A DNA stretch of 64,000 nt from Micrococcaceae bacterium Sec5.1 (GCA_039636795.1 CP143430.1:3410001-3474000); one strand, 5' to 3'; counted from the stretch's first letter, positions 26,789 through 37,066 are shown. The notes: a model not told the origin generated them from the letters alone. Program-made: numbers and translations.

Positions 26789-28153
26789 CTAGCCGCGGAT
26801 CTGGCCTTCGCCCTGGACGATCCACTTGGTTGTGGTGAGTTCCGTGAGGCCCATGGGCCCGCGGGCATGCAGCTTTTGGGTGGAAATGCCCACTTCTGCT
26901 CCGAGCCCGAGCTCACCGCCGTCGGTGAAACGCGTGGAAGCATTGACGATGACGGCGGCCGAGTCGATTTCAGCGATAAATCTTTCGGCGTTGGCCAGGT
27001 TGTTCGTCAGGATCGCTTCGGTATGTCCAGTGGTCCACTTCCGGATGTGATTAAGGGCATCATCAAGGTTGTCCACCATGGCCACAGCGAGGTCCAGGTC
27101 CATGTACTCGGTGGCCCAATCGTCGTCGTCGGCCGGAACGGTTTCCACGTCCTTGCCCAAGGCAGCGGCGATCCGGTCATCCACGTGGAGCGTGACTCCG
27201 GCAGAGCGGAGTGCGGCTGCAACGGCAGGCAGCACGGTGGAGCCCGAGTGGACGAGGAGGGTCTCGACGGTGTTGCAAACGCTGGGACGCTGGGTCTTGG
27301 CATTCAAAAGAATGTCAACCGCCATCTCTTCGTTTGCTGATTCGTCGATGAAGATATGCACGTTGCCTTCACCCGTTTCAATAACAGGCACGGCAGAGTT
27401 GGTCACGACAGTCTGGATAAGGTCCCGTCCACCACGGGGAATCAGGACATCAACCCGACCGCGGGCACGCATGAGCACGTTGGCGCCCTCACGGCCGTAC
27501 TGGTCAACAGTCTGCACGGCATCGGCAGGCAGGCCTACCGAGTCCAGAGCTTCCCGAAGAATTTGCACCAAGGCCTCGTTGGTGTTCGCAGCTGCCGAAC
27601 CGCCACGCAGGATGACGGCGTTACCGCTCTTGAGCGCCAGACCGGCAATATCCACCGTGACGTTGGGGCGCGCTTCATAAATAGCGGCAACAACGCCCAT
27701 GGGGACATTGACCTGGCGCAGGCGCAAGCCGTTGGGCAAAGTCTGTCCGCGGACTACGTTTCCGACAGGATCCGGCAAGCCAGCCAGGTTCTCCAAAGCC
27801 GCAACCAAGCCCTCAATGCGGGCAGGTGTCAGTGTCAGCCTGTCCAGGAGTGCGGCAGACGTACCATTGGCACGGCCTGCGGCGACGTCCTTCGCGTTTG
27901 CGTCCAGCACGTGCTTCCGGCGCTCCTGAAGGGCGGTCCCGATGGCACGCAGGGCGCTATCCTTCCAAGCCCGGTTGGCCTGACCCATGCGTCGGGCAGC
28001 CTTCCGGGAACGGTCCGCAATGGCGTGTACCGCGGTTTGGACGTCTTCCGGTGACAGCGGAGCGCCTCCTGCCACAGGGGTCTCCGGCGTCTGGCCGGCG
28101 GCACCGGTAACGTCGGAAATCACAGGGGCGTCAGGGGTCAGCGCTTCAGTCAT
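26789..28153 (-). CDS. proA: Glutamate-5-semialdehyde dehydrogenase (gamma-glutamyl phosphate reductase) ProA
   Basis: ProA reduces gamma-glutamyl phosphate to glutamate semialdehyde with NADPH in proline synthesis. The 454-residue product shows the aldehyde-dehydrogenase-like fold, with the catalytic cysteine in QRPSVCNTVETLLV and the ILRGGSAAANTN cofactor segment. Its ATG overlaps the proB stop (ATGA), so the first two steps of proline synthesis are co-translated. It carries a slightly long N-terminal tail. Confidence 0.97.
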   Translation of the reverse strand: MTEALTPDAPVISDVTGAAGQTPETPVAGGAPLSPEDVQTAVHAIADRSRKAARRMGQANRAWKDSALRAIGTALQERRKHVLDANAKDVAAGRANGTSAALLDRLTLTPARIEGLVAALENLAGLPDPVGNVVRGQTLPNGLRLRQVNVPMGVVAAIYEARPNVTVDIAGLALKSGNAVILRGGSAAANTNEALVQILREALDSVGLPADAVQTVDQYGREGANVLMRARGRVDVLIPRGGRDLIQTVVTNSAVPVIETGEGNVHIFIDESANEEMAVDILLNAKTQRPSVCNTVETLLVHSGSTVLPAVAAALRSAGVTLHVDDRIAAALGKDVETVPADDDDWATEYMDLDLAVAMVDNLDDALNHIRKWTTGHTEAILTNNLANAERFIAEIDSAAVIVNASTRFTDGGELGLGAEVGISTQKLHARGPMGLTELTTTKWIVQGEGQIRG

Positions 28154-29331
28154 GTTCCAAGTTTAGATGAGCGGACGGCCTGAAGGAGTACGAGGTCGTC
28201 AACATGAACAACTTCGCGGTCGTAACCCCTGCCCATCGCCTGTCCGAGCTCCTGTGTGCTGCGGCCAAGCATGCGGGGAAGCTCTTCCGAGGAATAGTTC
28301 ACCAGGCCACGCGCCACGACGGTCCCGTCCAAGGCCACCATTTCCACGGGGTCACCTGCTTCAAAATCACCGCTGATGTCCGAAATGCCCGCGGGAAGGA
28401 GCGACCTGTGCCGGTCGCGCACGGCTTTCACCGCGCCGTCGTCGAGCATCAAGCGCCCGTGAACCGTTGCCAGGTGGGCCAACCACAACAGGCGAACGGG
28501 CTTGCGGTTGCCGTTCACGGCGAACCACGTTCCCACGTCCTCCCCCGCAAGGGCTGCCGCAGCGTTCGCCGTGGACGTCACCAAGGCATGGATGCCCGAG
28601 CCCGCGGCAATGGAAGCGGCCTCCACTTTGGTCATCATGCCGCCGGTGCCCACACCTGCTTTACCCGCCTTGCCGATGGTCACGTCTTCGAGGTCCTGCG
28701 GACCGCGGACCAATGCGATCCGCTTCGCCCCATGGGAGGGCGGACCGTCATAGAGGGCGTCGACGTCGGAGAGCAACACGAGCGCGTCGGCGCGGACCAG
28801 GTGGGCCACCAAAGCCGCGAGGCGATCATTGTCGCCAAAACGGATCTCGTGGGTGGCGACGGTGTCGTTCTCATTGACGACGGGAACGACGCCAAGATTC
28901 AGCAAGCGATCCAGGGCCCGGAACGCGTTGGTGTGCTGCGTCCGGCGCATGAGGTCATCAGCCGTCAGCAGGACCTGGCTGACCGTGACGCCGTGAGCGC
29001 TGAAAGCTTGCGTATAGCGCGCCATCAAGAGGCCCTGCCCCACGCTTGCCGCGGCTTGCTGCGTCGCAAGATCCTTCGGGCGTTTGGCCAGCCCCAGGGG
29101 AGCAAGGCCGGCTGCAATAGCACCAGAAGAAACCAGGATGATTTCAGTGCCTGCGTTTCGCTTGTCCGCCAACGCATTAACCAGCGACGTCAGCGATTTC
29201 TCGGAGATGCCACCCTTGATACTGGTCAACGAGGACGAGCCCACTTTGACCACAATCCTCTTGGCGGTGGCCAGGGCCTGGCGTTCAAGGACCTCTTCGT
29301 TCGGAATTTCGACGGTCCTAGTCGTCATCAC
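28150..29331 (-). CDS. proB: Glutamate 5-kinase ProB
   Basis: ProB phosphorylates glutamate, the committed and proline-inhibited step. The 393-residue product has the amino-acid-kinase domain ([10 protein letters not shown] start, [26 protein letters not shown]) and a C-terminal PUA domain (from about residue 290, [21 protein letters not shown]). Its start overlaps the 3' end of obgE by 14 bases, and its stop overlaps proA. Confidence 0.97.
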   Translation of the reverse strand: MMTTRTVEIPNEEVLERQALATAKRIVVKVGSSSLTSIKGGISEKSLTSLVNALADKRNAGTEIILVSSGAIAAGLAPLGLAKRPKDLATQQAAASVGQGLLMARYTQAFSAHGVTVSQVLLTADDLMRRTQHTNAFRALDRLLNLGVVPVVNENDTVATHEIRFGDNDRLAALVAHLVRADALVLLSDVDALYDGPPSHGAKRIALVRGPQDLEDVTIGKAGKAGVGTGGMMTKVEAASIAAGSGIHALVTSTANAAAALAGEDVGTWFAVNGNRKPVRLLWLAHLATVHGRLMLDDGAVKAVRDRHRSLLPAGISDISGDFEAGDPVEMVALDGTVVARGLVNYSSEELPRMLGRSTQELGQAMGRGYDREVVHVDDLVLLQAVRSSKLGT

Positions 29332-30904
29332 CGGTATCCAGGGTGCCTTCCGTCACAGGCTGGGCACGACGGCGGCTGACGGACTCAGTCCAGATGCCTG
29401 CCTTGCGCTCGGCTTCCAATTCGGCGCGGGCAGCAGCCTTGGCTTCGCGGCGCTCAAGCTGTTCATCGCGCTTCTGTGAACGCGTGGGACGGTCACCGAT
29501 GTCGGCGACGCGGATGTCGGTACCGCGGGGAGTTGCCAGCAGTTCGGCACCGGCCATCATGGTGGGCTCCCAGTCGAAGACCACGCCATCGTCCTCACCG
29601 ATGACCACGGTATCGCCGGGCTTGGCGCCAACCTTGAAGAGCTCAGTCTCGACGCCGAGCTTGGCCAGGCGATCAGCCAGGTAGCCGATGGCTTCCTCGT
29701 TGGTGAAGTCGGTCTGCTTGACCCAGCGGACAGGCTTCTCGCCGAGGACGCGGAACAACGGCTCGAGGTTCTTCTCCTCGCGGCGGATCCGGAATCCGCT
29801 CTCGTTGACGGCGCGGGGACGAAGGACAGGCGGGGCAATCTTGGGAGGCGCAGTCTCAACGGCGTCCCGTGCAGCCTTGACGATCTCCGCCATGGCGAAG
29901 CCAAGCTGGCGCAGGCCTACATGGCTGGTTGCCGAAACTTCGAAGACCCGGTAGCCGCGGGCTTCGAGTTCCGGACGAACGAACTCAGCCATGTCCTTGC
30001 CATCAGGGAGGTCCACCTTGTTCAGGACAACAAGCTTGGGACGTTCGTTCAACGGCACAACTTCGCCGTCGACGCCGGCATAGCTCATGTCAACGGCGTA
30101 CTTTTCCAGTTCCGCCTCGATGATGGCCAAATCGGAGAGGGGATCACGGTCCGATTCCAAAGTTCCGCAGTCCAGGACGTGAACCAGGGCTGCGCAGCGC
30201 TCGACGTGGCGCAGGAAGTTGTGGCCAAGGCCCTTGCCCTCGCTGGCGCCCTCGATCAGTCCGGGAACATCGGCGATGGTGAAGCGGATGTCGCCGGCCT
30301 GGACGACGCCAAGGTTGGGAATGAGGGTGGTGAACGGGTAATCGGCAATCTTGGGCCGGGCAGCTGACATCGCTGCAATGAGGCTGGATTTTCCTGCGGA
30401 CGGAAATCCGACCAAGGCGATATCGGCGATGGACTTCAGCTCCAGGACGATGTCACTGGATTCGCCCTCGATGCCAAGCAGCGCAAAGCCTGGCGCGCGG
30501 CGCTTCTGGGAGGAAAGTGAGGCGTTTCCGAGGCCTCCCTGGCCACCTGCAGCCGCAACATACTCCGTGCCCTCGCCAACGAGGTCGGCCAGGACTTCGC
30601 CGTCCTTGGTCTTCACCACAGTGCCATCCGGCACGGGAAGGATCAGGGTTTCGCCGTTCTTGCCGCCGCGCCAATCGCCCATGCCCGGGCCACCGTTGGT
30701 GGCATGGCGGTGGGGGGCGTGGTGATAATCCAGCAGGGTGGTGGTCTGCGCCGACACCCGAAGGATGACGTCGCCACCATTGCCACCATTGCCACCGTCG
30801 GGCCCGCCGAGTGGCTTGAACTTTTCGCGCTTGACAGAGACACAGCCGTGGCCGCCGGTTCCGCCGGATACGTGCAGGACTACCCGGTCTACAAAGCTCG
30901 CCAC
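29318..30904 (-). CDS. obgE: Obg-family GTPase ObgE/CgtA
   Basis: Obg is an essential GTPase of 50S ribosome assembly and stress control. The 528-residue product has the glycine-rich Obg fold (residues about 1-158), a G domain with [19 protein letters not shown] and NKVDLPD, and a C-terminal OCT domain with [21 protein letters not shown] long charged tail follows. I chose GTG at 30904, with AGGAG seven bases upstream; the longer frame adds a Gln-rich leader unlike the family. It lies downstream of rpmA, the conserved rplU-rpmA-obg order. Confidence 0.97.
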   Translation of the reverse strand: MASFVDRVVLHVSGGTGGHGCVSVKREKFKPLGGPDGGNGGNGGDVILRVSAQTTTLLDYHHAPHRHATNGGPGMGDWRGGKNGETLILPVPDGTVVKTKDGEVLADLVGEGTEYVAAAGGQGGLGNASLSSQKRRAPGFALLGIEGESSDIVLELKSIADIALVGFPSAGKSSLIAAMSAARPKIADYPFTTLIPNLGVVQAGDIRFTIADVPGLIEGASEGKGLGHNFLRHVERCAALVHVLDCGTLESDRDPLSDLAIIEAELEKYAVDMSYAGVDGEVVPLNERPKLVVLNKVDLPDGKDMAEFVRPELEARGYRVFEVSATSHVGLRQLGFAMAEIVKAARDAVETAPPKIAPPVLRPRAVNESGFRIRREEKNLEPLFRVLGEKPVRWVKQTDFTNEEAIGYLADRLAKLGVETELFKVGAKPGDTVVIGEDDGVVFDWEPTMMAGAELLATPRGTDIRVADIGDRPTRSQKRDEQLERREAKAAARAELEAERKAGIWTESVSRRRAQPVTEGTLDTGDDD

Positions 30905-30990
30905 GTGAATCTCCTCTTGCTGTTGCCAGCGCTGTTGCATAAATCAGAGCGCCATAGACGCCCTAATCGATTGTAATGCGGTTAAAAGAA

Positions 30991-31022
30991 CGGTGGAGCG
31001 GGCCGTTTGGCCCGCTCCACCG
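30991..31022 (-). terminator. Intrinsic terminator after rpmA
   Basis: CGGTGGAGCGGGCC / GGCCCGCTCCACCG is a perfect 14-bp stem with a 4-base loop, followed on the minus strand by TTCTTTTAACC. It separates rplU-rpmA from obgE, so obgE probably relies on read-through or its own promoter. Confidence 0.85.
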
Positions 31023-31037
31023 GTTCAGAACTTGTTG

Positions 31038-31301
31038 TTACTCTGCAGCTGCAGCAGCAACGATGTTCACTACGCGACGGCCGCGGCGAGTACCAAACTC
31101 AACCGCACCGGCCTCGAGTGCGAACAGGGTGTCGTCGCCACCGCGGCCGACGCCTGCACCGGGGTGGAAGTGGGTTCCACGCTGGCGAACGATGATCTCG
31201 CCTGCGGAAACTACCTGGCCACCGAACCGCTTGACGCCGAGGCGCTGTGCGTTGGAGTCACGACCGTTGCGAGTGGAGCTCGCGCCTTTTTTGTGTGCCA
31301 T
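31038..31301 (-). CDS. rpmA: 50S ribosomal protein L27
   Basis: The 87-residue product matches L27 throughout: [20 protein letters not shown] at the N-terminus, which reaches the peptidyl-transferase centre, and [15 protein letters not shown]. The mature-type start directly at AHKKG shows that no propeptide is present. It follows rplU by 59 bases. Confidence 0.98.
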   Translation of the reverse strand: MAHKKGASSTRNGRDSNAQRLGVKRFGGQVVSAGEIIVRQRGTHFHPGAGVGRGGDDTLFALEAGAVEFGTRRGRRVVNIVAAAAAE

Positions 31302-31360
31302 GTGAAATGCCTGCCTCTAAATTTCTGGGGAAACTGAAAATCTGAACAGAGTAACGAAAG

Positions 31361-31681
31361 TTACTTGATGCTCGTGATCTTGATCTTGGTCAGTTCCTGA
31401 CGGTGACCCTGGCGCTTCTTGTAGCCGGTCTTGTTCTTGAACTTCTGGATGACGATCTTGGGACCGCGAAGGTCCTCAAGGATCTCAGCCGTGACCGTGA
31501 CCTTGGCCAGGTCCGCAGCAGCGGACGTGACCTTGTCGCCGTCAACCAGGAGCAAGGCGGGCAGCTCAAGAGTGCTGCCGGCTCCACCGGGGACGCGGTT
31601 AAGCGTTACGTAGTCTCCAACGGAAACTTTTTCTTGGCGGCCGCCTGCGCGGACAATCGCGTACACCACTTGGGTACTCAC
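31361..31681 (-). CDS. rplU: 50S ribosomal protein L21
   Basis: The 106-residue product is L21, with [17 protein letters not shown] at the N-terminus and the [14 protein letters not shown] motif at the C-terminal end that binds 23S rRNA. The start is GTG at 31681 with GAGAGA upstream; GTG four codons later is also possible. First gene of the rplU-rpmA unit. Confidence 0.97.
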   Translation of the reverse strand: MSTQVVYAIVRAGGRQEKVSVGDYVTLNRVPGGAGSTLELPALLLVDGDKVTSAAADLAKVTVTAEILEDLRGPKIVIQKFKNKTGYKKRQGHRQELTKIKITSIK

Positions 31682-32046
31682 TTCTCTCGACGTTTCTTAC
31701 TAAATTTGCGTGCGGAACCTTGAACCGGAATCAGGCTTGGTTCGCGCTGTGCCTCAACGCCGTGGACTTCTGATCGAAGCCCGCGAGTCATCCCATGAAC
31801 AATTCCAAGGGGCATAACCCAAGTGTTGGCGTAAGCACCGAAGATCAAGATTACGCTAGTTTGACCTTCAGCTGCAAATGAGGCCGCGTCCGGAGGCTAT
31901 CGGGTGACTTGCATCACCAGTTGTAACGGACTCTCCCGGCACCGTGCCCATACAGCCTACAGGGTTTGTGGAGGAATACTGCGATTTGGCCGACGACGCG
32001 CTGGATTTTTGTGGAATTGCCCAGCCGCCAACCCCGGAAGCCCTGC
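31682..32046. other. Intergenic region between rplU and thiD-tenA
   Basis: No gene is supported here. It contains the candidate rplU promoter and a long rplU leader. I found no clear terminator for thiD-tenA, so some read-through into rplU is possible. Confidence 0.5.
31848..31877 (-). promoter_or_regulatory. Candidate rplU promoter
   Basis: On the minus strand TTGCAG and TAATCT, 18 bases apart, resemble a sigma70-type promoter about 165 bases before rplU. No experimental-type evidence; the match is four of six bases in each element. Confidence 0.35.
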
Positions 32047-33597
32047 TCAGGCGAAGAGCCGGGGTGCATCAAAGAAGGCTGTCTCGTAGCGGCAAGACTG
32101 GGCGAAGGCCTCAACCATGGCCCCGCGCTCCTGGGCGGAGGCGCTAATTGCCGCGGCATCAGTAAAGTCGATCGCCTTCCGGGTTGCGGCAGCAAACTCC
32201 TCGTCCGCGTACGTCGTCAGCCAGGCGGCGTACGGGTGCTCGCTGGGGGCGCCGGCGTCCACATAGGCGGCGTGGAGTTGCTGTCCTGCCTCCGCATACA
32301 GCCAATAGCAGGGCAGGATTGCCGCCAGCAACACGGCGTAACTGCCGGAGGCTGATGTGGCCAGCAGGTGGTCCACGTACGACCTTGTCACGGGTCCGGT
32401 CTGTGTTGAGGCCGAGCGCGTGCTCAGCCAGTTCCGATGGAGCTCGGACTCCACTTCAAGGCAGAGTTGCGATGACTTCGCCCAGAAGAGCTGCTCTTCT
32501 TCAGTGGGGGCAAGTGCACCTGCGCGCGCCAAAACCCGGGAGTAGCCGTTCAGGTAAATGGCGTCCTGGGCCAGGTAGTAGTTGAACTCGGGCTCCGGGA
32601 GCCGGCCTGACTGCAGGCCCTGGATGAAGGCGAGACCGTAAATCGCATCCAATTCCGGCGCAGCTTCGGCCCACAGCCGCGCGGCAAAGTCGCCGGATTT
32701 CCCGGCAGGATTCAGCGCTGGCTCCATGTGGTGGAAGTGGTGGACCGGCCCGCTGCCCTTACCCACCTTCAGCCCGTCGGCCGCCGCGAGGGCCTGCAGC
32801 AGCCACGGCTTTACCTCGCGGAGAGACGCCTCCCAGTCGCCGGTACGGGCTTGGACCGTGGCCAACGCCGAGGAGAGCGAGCACCCCGTTCCGTGGCTGT
32901 TCCTGGTATCAACGCGGGGCCCAGGCACCTCGATGACGTCCTGTCGCAGCAAACCGCTCGTATTGACCAGCGCATCGGGGCAGTCGTTTCCTGCCAAGTG
33001 GCCGCCCTTTACCAAAACCGTCGTTCCACACTCAGCAGCCAGGCGTTTACCCTGGTCAAGCGCCGTAGCCCAGTCGGGGGCTTCGGGCTCCCCCAGCAAC
33101 ATCGCCAGCTCGGGAAGGTTTGGGGTGACGAGATCCGCCAACGGCAGGAGGCTGCGCAGCGCAGTTTCAGCGGTCTCCCGCAGAAGGCGGTCGCCGCTGG
33201 TGGCAACCATCACCGGGTCAAGGACCACGACGGCGGGACGCACCTCTTCGAGCCAACTGCGGACTTCGTCGATGACGGCCGCATCACCCAACATCCCGAT
33301 CTTGACCGCATCAATCTCAATATCGCTGCTGATCGCGTCCAGTTGCTGACGCAGGAACTCGACGGGCGGAACATGGACTGCACTGACGCCCAACGTGTTC
33401 TGGGCCGTCAAAGCCGTGATGGCAGCCATGCCATAGCCCCCGTGCGCTGCGATGCTCTTCAAGTCTGCCTGGATTCCGGCGCCGCCAGAAGGATCCGAGC
33501 CGGCAATGCTGAGCACCCTCGGATGTGGCAGGGCCGGGACTGCTCCCATACCCGCAGCGCAGACAGGGTAGACAGCGGAATTCGACGATGAAGCCAT
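32047..33597 (-). CDS. ThiD-TenA fusion: HMP/HMP-P kinase and aminopyrimidine aminohydrolase
   Basis: The 516-residue product joins two thiamine-pyrimidine enzymes. Residues about 25-280 are ThiD (SIAGSDPSGGAGIQAD start; DTRNSHGTGCSLSSALA nucleotide site), which phosphorylates hydroxymethylpyrimidine twice. From about 295 it is TenA (IYGLAFIQGLQSGRLPEPEF, YLAQDAIYLNGYS, and the active-site Cys in AAILPCYWLY), which salvages the pyrimidine from degraded thiamine. I set the start at the ATG at 33597, nine bases after GAAGGG; the ATG at 33606 directly abuts that site and lies inside the riboswitch. Expression is governed by the TPP riboswitch upstream. Confidence 0.93.
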   Translation of the reverse strand: MASSSNSAVYPVCAAGMGAVPALPHPRVLSIAGSDPSGGAGIQADLKSIAAHGGYGMAAITALTAQNTLGVSAVHVPPVEFLRQQLDAISSDIEIDAVKIGMLGDAAVIDEVRSWLEEVRPAVVVLDPVMVATSGDRLLRETAETALRSLLPLADLVTPNLPELAMLLGEPEAPDWATALDQGKRLAAECGTTVLVKGGHLAGNDCPDALVNTSGLLRQDVIEVPGPRVDTRNSHGTGCSLSSALATVQARTGDWEASLREVKPWLLQALAAADGLKVGKGSGPVHHFHHMEPALNPAGKSGDFAARLWAEAAPELDAIYGLAFIQGLQSGRLPEPEFNYYLAQDAIYLNGYSRVLARAGALAPTEEEQLFWAKSSQLCLEVESELHRNWLSTRSASTQTGPVTRSYVDHLLATSASGSYAVLLAAILPCYWLYAEAGQQLHAAYVDAGAPSEHPYAAWLTTYADEEFAAATRKAIDFTDAAAISASAQERGAMVEAFAQSCRYETAFFDAPRLFA

Positions 33598-33601
33598 GGT
33601 G

Positions 33602-33680
33602 GACATCCCTTCGCCGGTGCTAACCGGACAGGTTCAACGGGTCTGGATCTCAGCCTGGCCCGTGCCCGGCACCCCGTGTC
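33602..33680 (-). promoter_or_regulatory. TPP riboswitch (THI element) controlling thiD-tenA
   Basis: On the minus strand the conserved TPP aptamer parts appear in order: GGGGTGC, CTGAGA, the ACCC stretch, GAACCTG, TTAGCAC and GGCGAAGGGA. GACA / TGTC (33602-33605 and 33677-33680) close the base of the element. The GAAGGG at 33607-33612 is both the 3' side of the aptamer and the ribosome-binding site, which points to translational control by thiamine pyrophosphate. Confidence 0.95.
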
Positions 33681-33753
33681 AGTTTCCTAGCGTAGCCCGG
33701 AAGCCCCTCGCCCCGGGAACCGGACAGCTTCACGGAATCGATGTGACTGGCGG

Positions 33754-33812
33754 GCAACGAAAGAGCCCCGCAGTATCCGCCGTAAACGGATGCTGCGGGA
33801 CTCTTTCGTTGC
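33754..33812 (-). terminator. Long stem-loop downstream of the RNase E/G gene
   Basis: Two 26-base arms (33754-33779 and 33787-33812), complementary except for one or two positions, with a 7-base loop, lie 21 bases after the stop of the RNase E/G gene. It should terminate that transcript ahead of the TPP riboswitch. The stem is unusually long for a plain terminator. Confidence 0.75.
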
Positions 33813-33832
33813 ATAGTGGCAGGTTGCCCTGC

Positions 33833-36800
33833 TTACAGCTCTGAAGCGGGAACTCCCACCCCAAGGATGATGGGTTCGTCCGCTACCTTCTTTTTGGCCG
33901 GCTCTTCCGCTGCTGGCGCCTTGGCCTCATGGGCAGATCCGCCAGCGGCAGCAGCAGTTACCTCGTGGTGTTCCACACTGGTTTCGTTTGCGGCACCCTG
34001 CGCCCTGCTGGCACTGCGGTTCCTCCGGCCACGACGACCACGGGCACGCGACGAATGATCGTGCTCATCGGTAGTGCCAGCAGAAGCACTGGCAGGGGAA
34101 ACGGCGGCAGCAGCCGCAGGTTCGGAAACCGAAGCCGTGGCCTCTTCCTCCGCAGACGGCGAGGCACCGAGGTGCGAGAACGCCTCGGCCAGCAGGTCCA
34201 GGCTCATGGCCGGCTTGCCAGCAGTTGGTTCCTCATGATGTTCCACAAACGGAAGAGCCACTTCTTCGCCACCGAAACGCAGAACAGGAGTGGCGCGCGC
34301 TTCCCGAACCGCAGCCTCATGACTGGCGGTATCAGGTGCAGCCGGAACGCCAGCCTCGCCGGTTGCAGCCTCAGGGGCAGATCCATCGGTGTGACCCTGC
34401 TGGCCTGCTGCACGGGCCTGCTCCTCCGCGCGGTGAACCTCGTCATCGTGCAGGTGGGCGGCATGTGCTGCAGCGGCGATCGTGGCAAGAGCTGCCCTGG
34501 TCGCCTCAGCCTTCGCCTGGCGGACCGGGTCCACGGACTCCGTGGTCGCAGGAGCTGCGGGGGCGGCCGGCGTGCTGTGGACTGTAGGAGGCACTTCGGC
34601 CATTGCCGGTCCCCCACCCTTGCCACGGCGGCGCTTACGATCAGTGCGTGCAGCAGGCTGTTGGGGTTCGACGTGCGGGCGGTGATGCTCGGCAGCAACG
34701 ACGTTGGCGCGTCGGTGCTCCACCGGCTCATCATGGGTGACGACACCCCGTCCGGCACAGTGCTCGCACTGCTCACCGAATACCTCGAGCAGGCCGGTGC
34801 CCATGCGCTTGCGGGTCATCTGCACCAGGCCCAGCGATGTCACTTCGGCCACTTGGTGTTTGGTGCGGTCACGACCCAGGCATTCCACCATTCGGCGGAG
34901 CACCAGGTCACGGTTCGATTCGAGGACCATGTCAATGAAGTCGATGACGATGATGCCGCCGATATCGCGCAGGCGTAGCTGGCGAACAACTTCCTCGGCT
35001 GCTTCAAGGTTGTTCTTGGTGACGGTTTCTTCCAGGTTCCCGCCGCTGCCGGTGAACTTACCTGTGTTGACGTCCACCACAGTCATGGCTTCGGTGCGGT
35101 CGATGACAAGGGAACCACCAGACGGAAGGAAAACCTTGCGTTCCAATGCCTTGTGGATCTGTTCATCGATACGCCAGGCAGCAAAAATGTCCTGGTCCTT
35201 GGTCCACTTCTCAAGGCGGCCCACCAGATCGGGAGCCACGTACGTAACGTAAGCCTCGATGGTGTCCCAGGCGTCGTCGCCGGAAACGATCAACTTGGAG
35301 AAGTCTTCGTTGAAGACATCCCGGACAACCTTGATGGTGAGGTCGGGTTCTCCGTAGAGCAGTTCCGGAGCAAGCACCTTGGTGGAGGACGCCTGCCCTT
35401 CAATGCCTTCCCACTGCGCGCGCAGACGGTTGATATCGTGCGTCAGTTCTTCCTCGGAAGCACCTTCAGCGGCTGTGCGCACAATGACGCCGGCGTTCTC
35501 CGGCAAGCGATCCTTGAGGATGCGCTTGAGGCGGTTGCGTTCGACGTCAGGAAGTTTGCGCGAGATACCGGTCATGGAACCGCCCGGCACGTACACAAGG
35601 TAGCGGCCCGGGAGGGAGATCTGGCTGGTGAGGCGGGCACCCTTGTGTCCAACCGGGTCCTTGGTGACCTGCACCAGGACGGAATCACCGGACTTCAGCG
35701 CATTCTCGATCCGGCGCGGCTGGCCCTCAAGGTTCACTGCGTCCCAGTTCACTTCACCGGCATACAGCACGGCGTTACGGCCACGTCCGATGTCAACAAA
35801 AGCAGCCTCCATGGAAGGCAGAACATTCTGGACCTTGCCCAGATACACGTTGCCAATGAGGGAGTCCTGCTGGGTCTTGGACACAAAGTGCTCGGCCAAG
35901 ACGCCGTCTTCAAGGACCGCGATCTGGATTCTGTCGTCGCGCTGGCGGACGATCATCTGGCGATCCACGGACTCGCGGCGGGCAAGGAACTCAGCCTCGG
36001 TAATCACCTGGCGGCGACGTCCGGTCTCGCGGGATTCGCGGCGGCGCTGCTTCTTGGCCTCAAGCCTGGTGGAACCCTTAACGCTGGTAACGCGGTTTGA
36101 CGGGGCCGTCTCAGTGATCGGGCGGGGCGCGCGGACACGGGTCACCGTGTTGGGCGGGTCATCGTCAGAGCCGCCCGTCAGTTCGAGATCCTGGTCACCC
36201 CTGCGGCGACGGCGACGACGACGCGACGTGACGCCCTCTTCGAGGGCTTCCGCTGCCGGAGCTTCTTCTTCGTCCTCAGTCTCAGTGCCGTCCTCGGCAT
36301 CGGACTCGTCGCGTTCGTTTCCGCGCCGACCACGGCGGCCACGGCTCCGGCGACGACGACGGCTGCTGGAATCCTCCAGCTCCTCGGTTGTCCCCGTTTC
36401 CGGAGTTTCTTCAGTCTCTTCGGCCTTTTCCTCGACGGCCGGACGTGCCACGGTGCTGAGGTCAGGGGCCTGGAAGATCATGGACGTAATGGAGACCGGC
36501 TCCAGGAACAAAGACGTTGAACCGGGGGCGGACTCCTCGGCAGCTTCAGCCTCTTCCTCGGCGGGAATGGTGCCTTCTACAGATATGCCCTCTACGGGAG
36601 CGTCCGGCGTGGGCTGGGACGCGGCATCCGGCGTCGTGATTTCTTCGGTGGTTTCCACTGCGCCAGAGGCTGCAGGCGTCTCAGCGGCCGTTGCGTCAGC
36701 TGCGTTTACGTCCTTGGGCTTGGTAGTCCGACGACGGCGGACCGGCTTTTCAGGGGCAGGTTCGGCATCGGTTTCCGGCAGGGACGCTACCCCGGCCTGG

Positions 36801-37066
36801 TCATCAAAACTGGGGAGGGGCTCGGCAGGCACTGTTGTCTTGCGTGCGCGGCTACGGCGTGCCGGCGCCTTCACGGCTGCTTCGGTGGGTTCAGTACCGG
36901 TGGCTTCTTCGGCAGCTTCCTCAGAAGCGACGGCTTCTTCAGTACCGGCTGTTTCGACCGCTTTGGGCGCAGCCTTGCGCCGTGTCCGGGTGGTCTTTTT
37001 GGGCGCTTCCGCAGTTTCCGCGGTAGCTGCCTCTTCGTTAACGGCTACAACCTGGTCATTATCCAT
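33833..37066 (-). CDS. rne: Ribonuclease E/G family endoribonuclease
   Basis: The 1077-residue product has three parts: a long acidic and basic N-terminal arm (about 1-370) with Arg-rich blocks such as SSRRRRRSRGRRGRRG; the catalytic core, with an S1 RNA-binding domain (YLGKVQNVLPSMEAAFVDIG), the DNase I-like subdomain with IVIDFIDM and the zinc-link CEHCAGRG; and an Ala/Glu/His-rich C-terminal arm of about 270 residues. Actinobacterial RNase E usually has such disordered arms, which bind RNA and degradosome partners. I chose ATG 37066 with AGGAG 11 bases upstream; GTG 37078 overlaps that site. It matures rRNA and tRNA and degrades mRNA. Confidence 0.95.
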   Translation of the reverse strand: MDNDQVVAVNEEAATAETAEAPKKTTRTRRKAAPKAVETAGTEEAVASEEAAEEATGTEPTEAAVKAPARRSRARKTTVPAEPLPSFDDQAGVASLPETDAEPAPEKPVRRRRTTKPKDVNAADATAAETPAASGAVETTEEITTPDAASQPTPDAPVEGISVEGTIPAEEEAEAAEESAPGSTSLFLEPVSITSMIFQAPDLSTVARPAVEEKAEETEETPETGTTEELEDSSSRRRRRSRGRRGRRGNERDESDAEDGTETEDEEEAPAAEALEEGVTSRRRRRRRRGDQDLELTGGSDDDPPNTVTRVRAPRPITETAPSNRVTSVKGSTRLEAKKQRRRESRETGRRRQVITEAEFLARRESVDRQMIVRQRDDRIQIAVLEDGVLAEHFVSKTQQDSLIGNVYLGKVQNVLPSMEAAFVDIGRGRNAVLYAGEVNWDAVNLEGQPRRIENALKSGDSVLVQVTKDPVGHKGARLTSQISLPGRYLVYVPGGSMTGISRKLPDVERNRLKRILKDRLPENAGVIVRTAAEGASEEELTHDINRLRAQWEGIEGQASSTKVLAPELLYGEPDLTIKVVRDVFNEDFSKLIVSGDDAWDTIEAYVTYVAPDLVGRLEKWTKDQDIFAAWRIDEQIHKALERKVFLPSGGSLVIDRTEAMTVVDVNTGKFTGSGGNLEETVTKNNLEAAEEVVRQLRLRDIGGIIVIDFIDMVLESNRDLVLRRMVECLGRDRTKHQVAEVTSLGLVQMTRKRMGTGLLEVFGEQCEHCAGRGVVTHDEPVEHRRANVVAAEHHRPHVEPQQPAARTDRKRRRGKGGGPAMAEVPPTVHSTPAAPAAPATTESVDPVRQAKAEATRAALATIAAAAHAAHLHDDEVHRAEEQARAAGQQGHTDGSAPEAATGEAGVPAAPDTASHEAAVREARATPVLRFGGEEVALPFVEHHEEPTAGKPAMSLDLLAEAFSHLGASPSAEEEATASVSEPAAAAAVSPASASAGTTDEHDHSSRARGRRGRRNRSASRAQGAANETSVEHHEVTAAAAGGSAHEAKAPAAEEPAKKKVADEPIILGVGVPASEL

